From Populus alba (Eukaryota > Streptophyta > Magnoliopsida > Malpighiales > Salicaceae): DNA of 64,000 nucleotides. Positions 47,018-58,650 of the stretch are shown here, in pieces. The translations under genes and the position numbers were made by a program. The notes below the pieces were generated by a model. It did not search any database. It saw only the letters and a program-made list of their open reading frames with translations, and had not been told where the DNA came from. Where the stretch lies: positions 33,370,758 to 33,434,757 of the forward strand of contig NC_133284.1 of assembly GCF_005239225.2 (NCBI RefSeq), read 5' to 3'. Numbering within the stretch: the first letter of the stretch is position 1; each line of letters begins with the position of its first letter.

Positions 47018-49609
47018 ATTTGAATTTAGAATTTAAGATTAGGTTTAATTAGGAAGATTCTTGGATTTTTCTTTTCTTTTCATCACTCTTCTATGGTGTT
47101 GTCTCTTGGGGTTTGCTTTGATAATGAATTGGTTCTGTATAGGGATTTGTCTTCGTTGTTTGTAGACTTCCTCTGTTATTCTACCATTGGACATTAATTC
47201 ATTCTTTTACTATTATTTTTTAAAAAAAATTGCGTGAGATTCATATTCAATTATTTATTATACTCGTGGATATGAATGGATTTCTTCTTATTTACATGTT
47301 TTAATTGTACTCCATATTTCTTTTTCGGATGGTTGAACTCTCTCCCCACGCCTTAAATGCCTCATATTGTGGGTATTTACAGTTCAATTTCTCCTTTTAA
47401 ATTTATATTTTTCAAAAGAAGTGCCCAAGGAAGCCCAACAAACACGACGAAACCATTCTCTTCTGCGGTAGAAAAATGTTTTAAAGTTTATTTTTCACAT
47501 AAATACTTTAGAATAATAAAAAGAAAATCAAAAAAATTAATTTTCTCAAGAAACGTGGCTTCGCTGCAATAACATACAGGCTCGCAATCTCAATGCACCG
47601 CCATAACATCCAGGTCACGGCGGCCTGTGAATGTTGAAGTCAAGTTCATGTACTGCATTATACGCGTAGTAAATACCCATTCAATCAAAGCCGCGAGAGT
47701 CTTTAAATATTCATAACCCTTTTTGTGTGGGCTCGTATGGAAGCAAGTCATTGCCGCGTGAACAGCGCAGATACAGCAGGCAGGGAGGCAGGGAGGCGGG
47801 GCACTCGGTAGTGGTCGTGATGGTCTTTCTAAGCAAAGAACCAAGCCATGTTAAGAGTAATGAGATGGTGGTCTTAACCAATAACCTCCCATGTGATCAA
47901 TCCACATGTTGGCATCATGATGTTACGTCTTTTGCGTGGCTCAGGACACTTGTAGCTGTAAGCGTTAGTTGCACAACACCCACTTCAGTACAAGGTCTTG
48001 TCCTAATTCTGGAGGCTATTTCCGGTCGGCGGAGCTTTCACATCTGTGTGTTGATTTCATTCACTTTTTACTTTTGAATTGATGTGAAACCCTCGGGATT
48101 GCAGGATGCCTAATGGATAATGCATGAGTTTTCAAACATCCCTCTCATTGTGGATTTTTTTTTATTTAATTGTGGGTGTTTAGATAATTTATATATTTTT
48201 TAATTAATTTTTAAAATTTTAAAATTAATTACAAGTTAAGCTTTTGATAACCCTAAATTTTGTGGTACTTAAACAAGTTATTTTTAAAAAATAAATTCAG
48301 GATTTGACCAGTTAAGTTATATCTTTTAAAATTATGGTTTTTTTCTTTAAAAATAATATAGTTTGTTAATGGTTTAACATTTGAAAAGTTGTACAGTTTA
48401 AACAAAATCATATTTTAAAAATGTATTTCGTAATTTTTGTTTCATATTCTTTCCATATATTTCTCTTCCTTACTTCTTTGCTTCCACTGAGGTTTGTTAT
48501 TACTGGAATAATATAACATTTTTCATTGATAATACTATCTATCTACTGTCAGCTAATGGAAATCTAGGCTGTTAAGGAGACGATCTATAATGAATCTTTT
48601 TTATTATTTTTTTAGTTTAGCGGTTAGTATATTTTAGAGTCTATATGAAAATAAAATATAATATTTTCGAAATAAGTTTTAAACTGGTTTGGTTCCAGCA
48701 CGATAACGTGGGCAAAATAGCAAACAATCACGTGGTACAATTGACGACGCATTGAAGTGCCACGTGATTTTATTTTTGGGGATATAGATGCTTAAAGACG
48801 ATGCGTGCCGTGCTATTAGTATTGCCTCTACACTTCTCTATCCACATACGATGGATGATGATCCTTTAATCCTTCTCTAGATAGAGAAGAATATATTATT
48901 AAAAAATAATATAAATTATATTTTAAAATTTTAGTTAATAATTTAAGTTTTTGTATTCAATTCAATCTTTAATATGATATTAAATATTAATGATTAAATG
49001 ATCATAAGTTTAAATTTTAATATTTTTTATTTATTTAATAAAAATTAAACACAAGTTAATATGAGTCTGTGTAAATTTCAAACTCAAAACTTATAAAAAT
49101 ATACTAAAAAATAATATAAATTATATATTAAAATTTTACCTCATAATTTAAACTTTTACGTTGAATTTATTCATTATAAAAGTGAAACATTACCCAAGAT
49201 TCCATGGTTCGGACATCTACTCAAGGTCTGGATACAAGTTAAGCAGGAAGAGTAAGCTTTTTAGGTGACACGTACACTATCAAATAAATATATACATCGA
49301 CAAGGGAACAATATTAGGTTAGTAGGAGGCTTCAAAGCCTCAAAGTCATTGAAAAACATGAGAAGAAAAAACAAGCGAAAGTGGAGGAGTTCTTTGCGTG
49401 TGGGAGGCAAACATGAACACATCACTTGAAAAATGTTTGTTACTTGGTCCACCCTCGCAAACTGCAAATCGCGTGCCTCTGGCCTCGAATTAGAGAAAGC
49501 GTTTGATTCCTAGTTAATTAGTACGCTTAGATCATAGCCCTCTACCTCTAGCAGCCATGAATTCTTCTATCTTGCTGCTGTTCTTGGGAGATGTCCCAGG
49601 AAGGAGCAA
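47018..49609. other. Intergenic, no gene; paired G-boxes at 48729-48766
   Basis: 47018-47230 is the 3' UTR and flank of the zinc-finger gene. 47550-48100 is of balanced composition with overlapping frames on both strands, none resembling a known protein. Two G-boxes CACGTG lie at 48729-48734 and 48761-48766, 32 bp apart (about three helical turns). 48880-49160 is AT-rich and contains two copies of a phrase like AAAAAATAATATAAATTATAT. Confidence 0.4.
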
Positions 49610-50514
49610 GTCATAAAACAAGTTCTTCATGGAAAGAGAGACACTTTGATGCGTAAGTCGGTATTTGAGTTTTTCTTACGTGACAAGCAAATAAAATTTA
49701 AGAAGATGAACAAGATGTTTTTTGTGTGTAAAGAAAAGATGTGTGTTTTTTTGTCTTGTGTTATCTATATGATGGAGAAGTGTAGAGGTAAATGTTCGAG
49801 CCCCCTTTTCTCTCTCAAAACCTGAGAATATATAGCTTGGAAATATCTAAAAAAACATTTAATCAAATATATGAGAAAATATACTATTTATAAATAATAG
49901 ATAATAGTGATGAATTGTACCATGCAAATAATACTATTCATAAATAGTAAAACGAGATAAGGTAAGGTAACTTGGTCGAATCGACCAAGGGAAGAGAGAG
50001 AAAAAGATGAGAGAATGGAGCTCAATTTAATAGAGTATGGGACTTAGGACTTGTTCTGAACAAATTTTGCATGATAAAAATTATTAATGAATAATAAATG
50101 ACAGTATTATATCGAGCTAAGGGATGAGAGGGAAATAAGGCGTTGAAGCTCGGTTTGACTGAGTCTGTTAAATACTATTCATGAATAGTAAATTAAACTA
50201 TAACATGCTAAAGGGTGAGAGAGAAGGAGCAGGAAGAGAAAAGAGCTTGATGAAGCCACGACCTAACTAAGTTTTTTTCTTATCTTTTTTTTTTTTGTAT
50301 TATAACTTGCACCTCAAAGTCTTATAAATATATATGTTTGGAAGACTTTATTTAGCTAAAGAGGGGGAGAAAATACTTACAGTGCAAAAATTTACTTTTA
50401 TCACTATGCTTGCACAAAAGTGTCACTTGTATAGGCATACTTTTGAATTTTTTCCCATTAATAGATTTTTGTTAATGTTTGATGTAGAAATATCCATGAT
50501 CTTTCTAAAGACAT

Positions 50515-50745
50515 TAGGTCACAAGAACTTGGAAACATTGGTCACGAAGATATAAAGAGAGTGGTTATAGTGACTTGGAGATAATGGTCATGGAGACATA
50601 GAAAGATTTGGTCATAAGAACCTAAAGATACTTGTTCACGAGAACCTGGAGACATGGCTACGAAGACCTAGAGATATTGGTCACCAAGACCTAGAGAAAT
50701 TTGGTCATAAGAATTGAAGAATTGGAGATAGTGGCCATATAAACT
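50515..50745 (+). repeat. 24-bp degenerate minisatellite in the gypsy element
   Basis: About nine units of the form GGTCAC(G/A/C)AAGACCTAGAGA with period about 24 bp. The same unit occurs, inverted, at 3030-3160. It probably belongs to the retrotransposon family rather than being locally derived. Confidence 0.65.
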
Positions 50746-51299
50746 TGTGATTAAGAGATTGACTAGCTATTATCGCTTAAACTCTTTATTATTTACAAGA
50801 CAATAGCCATTATTACAATTCAAGGAATAGTAAATCGAATGTGAAGCTCGGTTACTCTAAGCCTTGAAAAATAGTGTTCATGAATAGGAAAACCAAGTTA
50901 TGCATAAAGTAATGCTACTATTCATAAACAGTAAAACCAAGTTATGCATAATAGTATAATAGTACTAACTAAGCCATGCATAGTTTAGTTTATTCTATTA
51001 AAAGATAAAAAAGATGGAGATTCAAATCTTTAGAGATAATCCATGGTTTATTTAATCTTAGGCAACAATGTAAGTGCATAGACTTCTCGCCCTAGCTTTG
51101 GCTGTTTTTTTTCTCTTTTATAAATTAGTGGAGGTGACCACTGATAATCAATTGTTCTATTGTTTTTTAGTGCATGACACTCCCTAGTGTTATACTCATT
51201 GTTATGCTGAAAAAGATAAAACTTATTGGGGTTTTTTGTGTCTAAACCATATTTTATTGGAGGTGGATGTTATAAGAAGTATTTTCTTTGAATAACAAT

Positions 51300-52000
51300 T
51301 AACAACTTTGTTTTTGTGGTGGTCAGATGTATGGTCATAAGCTTAGGGAATTTCAAATATCATAGATGTGCCCTCTAGTTTTCCTTTTGAATTTTTTACC
51401 GGAGATTGATGATGTGGTGAAGACTTTACCTATATTTGGAAGCATGGATGATTTTGTCTAGTCACACTAACTTATTCTAACCTTTTGTAATTTTGCATCA
51501 CGTGTTTGATATTGAGAAGATTTTTTTCAAAGAGTGCATATAACCTTTCTCATAAAGAATAGTTATAGACCCTATTCATCAGAGTTTCAATGGCGATGAG
51601 TTTAAGTATATTCTCCACGCTTAAGAATTTTTCATTGAACCTTTGAAGATAGGCTCTAGTACTTTTATTTTTTCATTATGTGACTATGAAGAGTTATATG
51701 GTACTTTATTGGAAGGAATACTTATGCTAAAGTGAGAGATAAGCTTCACAAAAAGATTATGAAGACTTATGGTCGAGGCATGTTTTAGGCTATAATACCA
51801 CATTTTAACATATTCGTAAAAAGTTGTTGGAAGAACTTTATACATAACATCAATGTTTTATGTGATAAGCTCTAGGATGTTTTTTACATTTTAAAAGTTC
51901 CCCTAAAGGTCTATAAATCCTTCGTAGTTATCTAGACTAACTTTTATAGAGACACGGTCTTTGATGAGTTGAGTTTGTAACACTATGTGACAAAGTAGAG
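51300..52000 (-). pseudogene. Gypsy gag pseudogene
   Basis: Read on the minus strand the frames give VLPTTFYEYVKMWYYSLKH, HNLFVKLISHFSISIPSNK and SLKKIFSISNT, the core of plant Ty3/gypsy gag (compare the usual MKWYSSL and FISRFSTSIPSKK). Numerous stops and frame changes. It is the paralogue of the remnant at 2060-2816; both continue on the same side into the 24-bp minisatellite. Confidence 0.7.
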
Positions 52001-52810
52001 TCTTTTAGTGAGCATTGTGTTGTGGCTCACGGACTAGTGGAGTCATGGAGGTTGTCTGACGCCTAGGTCTTTATATGGTGGAGTGAGGTGATGAAAACTG
52101 ATGGAGACTAGAATGTTTGGAGTGTCTCATGTAAGAATGAGATGTGTATCTCATTTTTATTGTAAGATTGCAAGTGTTACTCGTATATAAGTCATTTTAA
52201 CTTGTTTCTCTATAAAAATGGAGTTGTATATGTGTGTACTTCGTGCATGTATAGAGGCTTGTTGTTGTTTATGAGAAATAGTGTGAAGATACAGTTACAT
52301 CACCACAACAACATCGTTAAGTAAATGAATTTGATTGCAAAGTTGTTGAAGCCCAATAGGATCTAGAGTTTTTATAGGTAGATCAATCACCCTTTTTTAT
52401 TCTGGAGTCTCGTCCATAATGGAAAGTTTTTTGAAAAAAAGAAAAGAAAGAGAATGGACTAATTTTTTGTTTAAACTCATATAAACGAAGTCACTGATGA
52501 ATGCATGGAAAAACTTCATAAAAAAATACCGACTTTCCTTATCTGATGAGACCTAGGCCTGAGTCATACCTATAAAACAAATCCCTCATGAAATGAAGGA
52601 CACTTCAATGCTTGAGATAGTATTCGAGTTTTTATCAAGTGACAAGCAAGTAAAAATTAAAGAAGTTAAAAATGGTGCTTTTATATGCAGAGAAGATATG
52701 TGTGCTCTTTGTCTCGTGTTATTTGTATAATAGAGAAGTGTATAGATAAATGTTTAGACCCCTTTTTTTTTTTTCTAAAAACCTGAGAATATATATCTTA
52801 GACAATTTAT

Positions 52811-53545
52811 GACAAATATCTTGAAAATATCTAGAAAAGTATGTGGTTAAATATATGAGAAATGGTATTATTTATAAATAGTATAGATAATAATTAATAG
52901 TACGATGCATGAATAATACCATATAAATAGTATGTTTCAAAAATAGTAAAACGAGGTGAGACAATGTAGCTCGGTCAGACCCAACAAAAAAAGTAGAGAG
53001 AGATGAGCTTGGTCTAACCAAGTTTAGGAATTGGGACTCATTTTGAACGAGTTTTACATAGTAATTAATATTCATGAACAATAAACGAGACTATATCAAG
53101 CTAAAGATGAGAAAGAAAGGAGAGAGAGAGAGAGAGAGGAGGGGTTAAGCTCGGTTTGACTGAGTCTGGATAATGACAAATATCTTGAAAATATCTAGAA
53201 AAGTTGTGGTTAAATACATGAGAAATGATATTATTTATAAATAGTATGGATAATAATTAATAGTACGATGCGTGAATGGTACCATACAAATAGTATGTTT
53301 CAAAAATAGTAAAACGAGGTGAGACAATGTAGCTCGGTCAGACCCAACAAAGAGAGGAGAGAGAAATGAACTTGGTCTAACAAAGTTTGGGACTTAGGAC
53401 TCATTTTGAACGAGTTTTACATAGTAAATAATATTCATGAATAATAAGCGAGACTATATCAAGCTAAAGAGAAAGGAGAGGGAGGGAGGGAGGGAGAGAG
53501 AGAGAGAGAGAGGTGGGGTTAAGCTTGGTTTGACTAAGTCTGGGG
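52811..53545. repeat. 364-bp tandem duplication inside the LTR
   Basis: GACAAATATCTTGAAAATAT starts at 52811 and again at 53175. The two copies stay nearly identical through TAGTACGATGC, AAAACGAGGTGAGACAATG and the GA-rich tracts (53117-53139 and 53478-53512). The duplication is much younger than the divergence between the two LTRs. Confidence 0.85.
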
Positions 53546-53551
53546 ACTATG

Positions 53552-53828
53552 GACCATAATCTTAAAACCCAGGCTGGTCTGATGGGTCAGTCAACTTGGG
53601 ACCCGGCCGACCCAAAGTCATAACCGGGTTGAGTTTAAGAAAACGTAGGGAAAGGAAAAAACTCGGGCGACTTGATTGCAACCCGTTATCTTTTTTTTTT
53701 TAATAAAAATAACAACATTTTATTTTATATATAAAAAAGCGAAAAATTAAAGGTCGACCTAGGATGACCAGGTCAAAACCCTTGACCCGGGTCTTGGTTC
53801 AGGTCGACCACTAGATCAAGTTTAAAAG
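53552..53828. mobile_element. Small non-autonomous element nested in the LTR
   Basis: A 277-bp block richer in GC (GGGACCCGGCCGACCC; GACCCGGGTCTTGGTTC) interrupts the LTR sequence. Its ends, CTTAAAACCCAGGC... and the complement of ...GATCAAGTTTAAAAG, are imperfect inverted repeats. CTATG occurs on both sides (53547-53551, 53829-53833) and may be the target duplication. No coding capacity. Confidence 0.5.
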
Positions 53829-54085
53829 CTATGTTTTGGACTTGTTCGGAACGTGTTTTGCATAATAAATACGATTTATGAATAGTAAATAATATTCATG
53901 AATAGTAAATGAGACCATACTAAGCTAAGAGATTAAAAAGAAAAGGAGAAGAGAGAGGAGCTTGATTAGGCCACAGTCCAATCAAGTGTAGTGGACTCAG
54001 TTGGGCCATGACCCAACCAAGTGTGTTGGGACTCGATTGGGTCAAGGCCCATCAGAGCTTTTTCTTATCTTTTTTATTTTGTATT

Positions 54086-56479
54086 ATATTATCAATTTCT
54101 AATTTAGTGATTCACATATGTTTTATCCGTCTCACAGTCACTTTTTTCATGAACCATTACAAAGTCTCATTTTACTACATATACATGCATCTTTATGTTA
54201 TAAAGTGTTTAGTTGATCCTTTGAATTGCCATCACATTTCAAAATTTAGCTAGCTTCCCTTTAACTGCTCATCTTGTTTTATATAAGTGTTTTTTACTTA
54301 GGAAATGCAACAGTTTTTTTTTTTCCGTTAAAGTATGCATTACATTTTGTTATGCCAAATAAATCACGTAATAGATAAAACAACAAAGGGCACTAAATTA
54401 TTCTTTTTATTTTTTCTATGGATAAGATAGAATTATTCGGTCTTTAGGATGCTTTCCAATTTTGCAACTTTACTTGCAAGTTGAAATAAACATTATGTCA
54501 GCTGAAAACAAAGGTACTATTATATAATTTAACTAATCGTATGCCCCCACATTGCAGCCATAATCAATTGCTCATGTATGATCAATTTTACTCATTCAAT
54601 TATTCATATATAAATGATTTTTTAATAATTTAATTATGTCTTTTAATTATTATTTTTGTATGTTATAACAGTCGTTATATTATGTGTATTTGAACAAGGA
54701 CATTAACAAAAATTTCACCCATAAAAATATTTAACTTAAATTTTATATATTTTTATAGCATTTTATTTTTTTGCCCTGATTCTCTCCCCGCAGATGGAGC
54801 AAAAAAGGGTTTCCAGTCCGGATTCATCAGGAAAATCGTCAAGGATTCGGTTTTCATGAAGTCGATGATTGCTTCATTTCATAAAAGGATTTAGAGTCTC
54901 CTGTAAAAGGCCACATCTCCTTGTAAACCAGGGATGGAAATATAGGAATAATGTATGTGTGCGTTTGCATCAGGATTGCAAGGTGACGTGTGAACAAAAT
55001 AGGAATTGTTACACGTGATACGGGAGATGAGGCAAAATCTGATTGAAACTTGAGTTTTTTTTTTTTTATTGTATTTTTTTTTAACTAAAAGTATTTTTTA
55101 TATATATATTTTTTAATTGGTTATTCATTCTTTTTAAAATTTATTATATAAATACTATAAGAATGTTTTATTTTTTAAATGTGAGATTTAAAACCCTTTA
55201 ATATATATACTCTATGTTAATAAAAAAAATATTTTTTTCAATGTAGGATTTGAAGCCTTTTAGTATATATATTTTATATTTATAAGAAAAAAAATTATGT
55301 TTTTTCAATGTAAAATAATTTTTTTTGTTTAAATACTTCAATTTAAAAGAATAATATATTAATATAGTATTTTTTTTAAATTGGGATACAAAATTTTTTA
55401 AAATAAATTTTTAAATTTTATTATTTATAACATGTATAATTTATATTTATATTGATTTTTTTTTTTTTTCATATAAAATATTAAAATTTTAAATATTTTT
55501 TAAATTTTTCTAAATTGATTCGGTTGATCCGGATAATTCGCCTAAATTAACTTACCAACCTATTCTTATTAAACAGGGCTTCATAGTTTTTTGTTTTTTA
55601 TTTTTTTATCTGGGATAATGCTATCGGATCCTTATGGGTTATGGCCCATTTGGTGGCAGTTTTATGTATATCTTTGCGGGTCAATTGCTAAAACATTGGG
55701 TTTCATTCTTGGGACTCCGCCTAGTATAATGGGAGTGGGCGGAGTGGCCCAATGACAATGGAGCTGCGGTGGAGAGTGGTGTGGCCACAGTGGCATAGTC
55801 GACTGCCGTTAGCTGCTCCGTCTTTATTTTATTATTTTTTAAAGTATTTTTTATTTATAAATATATTAAATAATATTTTTTATTTTTTAAAAAATATTTT
55901 TGAAACATAATAAAAATAAATAGATAAGTATTATTTTTTTATATACTCTTCCAACTCTAAAAATTAAAAATTAATCCCACATTAAATATGTTGAAAACAG
56001 AAAACGTTTTCTAAATTGAAAGATAGAGCAATTGTTGAAGGAAAATCGAGATAGAGCCGATAAAGCGATCTTTTAAAAAACATGTTTTAATTATGGTAAG
56101 AAAATTTCAAATACCTTTTAAAAAACATCTTTTAAAGTTGTTTTTTTTTTAAAAAAAAAAAACAGGGAGGACAATAAATATAATATAATGTTATATTTGT
56201 AGTGTGTCACACTTTGTTTTAGATAGAACAACAGTTAATTTTTTAAATATGTTTTAATCAGAAATACATTAAACGTTAAAGTAATATTTTTTTTATTATT
56301 TTTAAAGAATTATTTAAAAACATAAAAAATAAATAATTTTAAACATTTTTTTGTAAAATTTATTGAAATACCATTCCGTGCTCTTGGTACTTAGGATTTG
56401 ACAAAATGTTATGGAACGGGAGCAGTGAAATGGATGTGAGCAGGTTTTATGGTATTGCTGTGCCAAAGTATCTCCTTAG
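54086..56479. other. Intergenic, AT-rich, no gene
   Basis: 54770-55040 is of balanced composition but without a frame. 55080-55520 is very AT-rich with a repeated GTGAGATTTAAAACCC / GTAGGATTTGAAGCC phrase. 55620-55820 is GC-richer (GGAGTGGGCGGAGTGGCC), possibly a transposon fragment. A MITE fragment lies at about 55835-55930. Confidence 0.4.
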
Positions 56480-56776
56480 CATTAATTAATTATTAATTAT
56501 TTTATTATTAACAAAACTCTAAATCTTGTGGCCAAAACACTGTATTAAATATTGTGTATCAAGTCCAAGTCACATATAACTATGGACTTGCACAATGATT
56601 TTTGTTTTTTTATAATAAAAAAAAAATACATAGCTGCCTAGCTACAAAAACCCCTTGATTTTTTGACCCAAAATCAAATCTTTTTTTGTTCATCCTTTTC
56701 TTTTTCAAGAAAGAATAGACAAAGGCTCTAGACAAAAATTTCCACCCCATATCCAATATCTCTCTCTTTTTCTTTA

Positions 56777-56807
<31 letters not shown>

Positions 56808-57480
56808 AACCCCTAAAATTCTCGAGGTAATTTAGCCTCGGTGGTAAAAGAACTAAGAGAGGCCAATTCCAAGAGAAATTCAAGACCTTAATCTACCCGA
56901 GAATGATGAAAGAATCGAGAATGGCTGAGTTGGAGAAGCAGAAAATGCATAAAAAAAAAAGCCTACTTTGTGATGCTGAAGATATTTGATGCTGGCTATG
57001 TGGTAAGATGGATCACATAATGTAAGAAAACCTACAAAAAAGTGTGTTCTTTGAGATCCTTAATCTTGTGTGTGTGTTTTTCAGTTTTTTATTTGGATAC
57101 GATACATGTGTTTTTTTTATATTTATTTTTTAATGATGAATTTTTAATTTTTTTAGTTTTTCCATTTATTTTACTTTACTTGGTTTATTTATATCATTCA
57201 TTTTTTTTTTATTTTTTTAAAATTTTCCTTTTTTTCTTTATCTTTTTTTTTAAAAAAATATTAAATAAAACTAAAAGTAAATAGTGTTCTATTATAGCCA
57301 ATACGGCATTATCTAATTTTTTATTTACGCTAAAAATTAATTTGAAATCTTAAACATCTCTATTAAAATATATAATCTTTATTTTATTTTATTGTATATA
57401 AATACCAATCTTTAAATTCACAATTATAATTTTACTTAATGTTAAAAAAATATTAAAAACACCTGTACATTTATTTTTTT
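56480..57480 (+). repeat. Duplicated segment, copy 1 (gene 5' end-like)
   Basis: About 1 kb of sequence repeated at 57807-58650 with high identity over most of its length: AACAAAACTCTAAATCTTGTGG, then AGTCACATATAACTATGGAC, TAGCTGCCTAGCTA, CAAAGGCTCTAGA, CCAATATCTCTCT. The order of a CT-rich leader, a purine-rich stretch and an ATG looks like a promoter plus first exon. An extra 75-85 bp (about 56825-56901), absent in copy 2, is flanked by CGAG on both sides. Confidence 0.7.
56903..56989 (+). pseudogene. Possible first-exon fragment, 28 codons (copy 1)
   Basis: ATG ATG opens a 28-codon frame, MMKESRMAELEKQKMHKKKS and onward, ending at TGA 56987-56989. The charged, coiled-coil-like sequence is conserved in copy 2. 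I do not recognise the parent gene. It may be the first exon of a gene whose body lies elsewhere. Confidence 0.35.
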
Positions 57481-57806
57481 AAGTTAGAAAAGAATTTACT
57501 CAACCTGCATTGGGACAAGTCAAATAAAAGTGTTAACTTTTTGTTTTTTTATTGGCACAATTGATTCTTGATTCAAAAGCTTCTTGTTGAATCGGCAATC
57601 ATTTCCAAGGTTCTTCTTTTTTCATTAGAATCGAGGGTGAACCCTAGCTCTATAGTTGAAAGAGATAAGTCTTTTAATTTATAACTAGAAAATTTTTTAA
57701 AAAAAAAAAAAAATAGTTAGAAATACTTTTATATTTAATATTTTTAAAAAATATTTTTAAAACACAAAAATAAATAGATTTTTTAACAAAACTCTAAATC
57801 TTGTGG

Positions 57807-58650
57807 CTAATTAATTATTAATTATGTTATTATTAACAAAACTCTAAATCTTGTGGCTAAAACACTGTATTAATATTGTGTATCAAGTCCAAGTCACATA
57901 TAACTATGGACTTGCACAATGATTCTTGTTTTTTTTTTTTTTTTTTAAATAAAATACATAGCTGCCTAGCTATAAAAAGCCCCTTGATTTTTTTACTCAA
58001 AATCAAATCTTTTTTGTTCATCCTTTTCTTTTTCAAGAAAGAACAGACAAAGGCTCTAGAAAAATTTTTTCATCCCATGTCCAATATCTCTCTGTCTTTT
58101 TCTTTAATTTTTTTTTTTTTTGAAAGAAACCCTAAAATTCTCGATGATGAAGGAATCAAGAGTGGCTGAATTAGAGAAGCAGAAAATACATAAAAAAAAC
58201 ACTTTGTGATGCTGAAGATATTTGTTGCTGGCTATGCAGCTTCTGAGATGGATCACAGAATGTAAGATTTTTTTTTCGCGTTTCTTATTTGATGCATGCG
58301 TTTTTTTTTAATTATGGATTTTTTAATTTTTTTTAGTTTTTCCATTTATTTTTCTTCACTTGGTTTATTTATATCATTCATTTTGTTTTTATTTTTTTAA
58401 AATTTTTCCCTTTTTTTTTAAAAAAATTATTATATAAAACTAAAAGTAAATGATGTTTTATTCTAGCAATTACAACATTATCTAATTTTTATTTATATTA
58501 AAAATTAATTTGAAATTTTATTACGTCTTTATTAATGTCTTTATTAATATGTATGATCTTTACTTTATTTTATTGTATAAATATCAATATTTAAATTCAC
58601 AATTATAATTTTATTTGATGTTAAAAAAAATAGTATAAAACACCTATATA
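57807..58650 (+). repeat. Duplicated segment, copy 2
   Basis: Counterpart of 56480-57480, offset 1326 bp at the left edge. A further 52-bp step (ACAAAACTCTAAATCTTGTGG at 57786 and again at 57838) shows a second small tandem duplication at its left end. A 16-bp or longer poly-T is at 57930-57946. Confidence 0.7.
58144..58209 (+). pseudogene. Possible first-exon fragment, 21 codons (copy 2)
   Basis: Matches the first 18 codons of the copy 1 frame (MMKESRVAELEKQKIHKK), then shifts frame at an A-tract that is two bases shorter and ends at TGA 58207-58209. The nucleotide match continues past the stop (GATGCTGAAGATATTTG). Frame loss at the A-run suggests neither copy is under coding constraint now. 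Confidence 0.35.

Larger units (their letters stand above)
49610..54085 (-). mobile_element. Deleted Ty3/gypsy LTR retrotransposon
   Basis: Two related terminal regions flank a gag remnant. The terminal regions (about 49610-50305 and 52570-54085) share, in order, AGTGACAAGCAA(G/A)TAAA-like, GAGAATATATA, TATGAGAAA, AAAACGAG(G)T, GACTTAGGACT and CTTATCTTTTTT phrases. Divergence is substantial, so it is old. Gag lies on the minus strand at about 52000-51300; no RT, RNase H or integrase was seen, so pol is lost. The high-coordinate LTR is enlarged by a 364-bp tandem duplication and a nested insert. The exact LTR ends are not fixed. Confidence 0.65.

Noticed and set aside
47727..48077. A 116-codon frame downstream of the zinc-finger gene, and an 84-codon frame on the opposite strand.
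   Set aside because: No recognisable domain, no splice-consistent extension, and comparable open frames on both strands point to chance.
50334..50555. A 73-codon frame in the gypsy element.
   Set aside because: It lies in the untranslated/LTR-like part on the strand opposite to gag and has no retroelement protein similarity.
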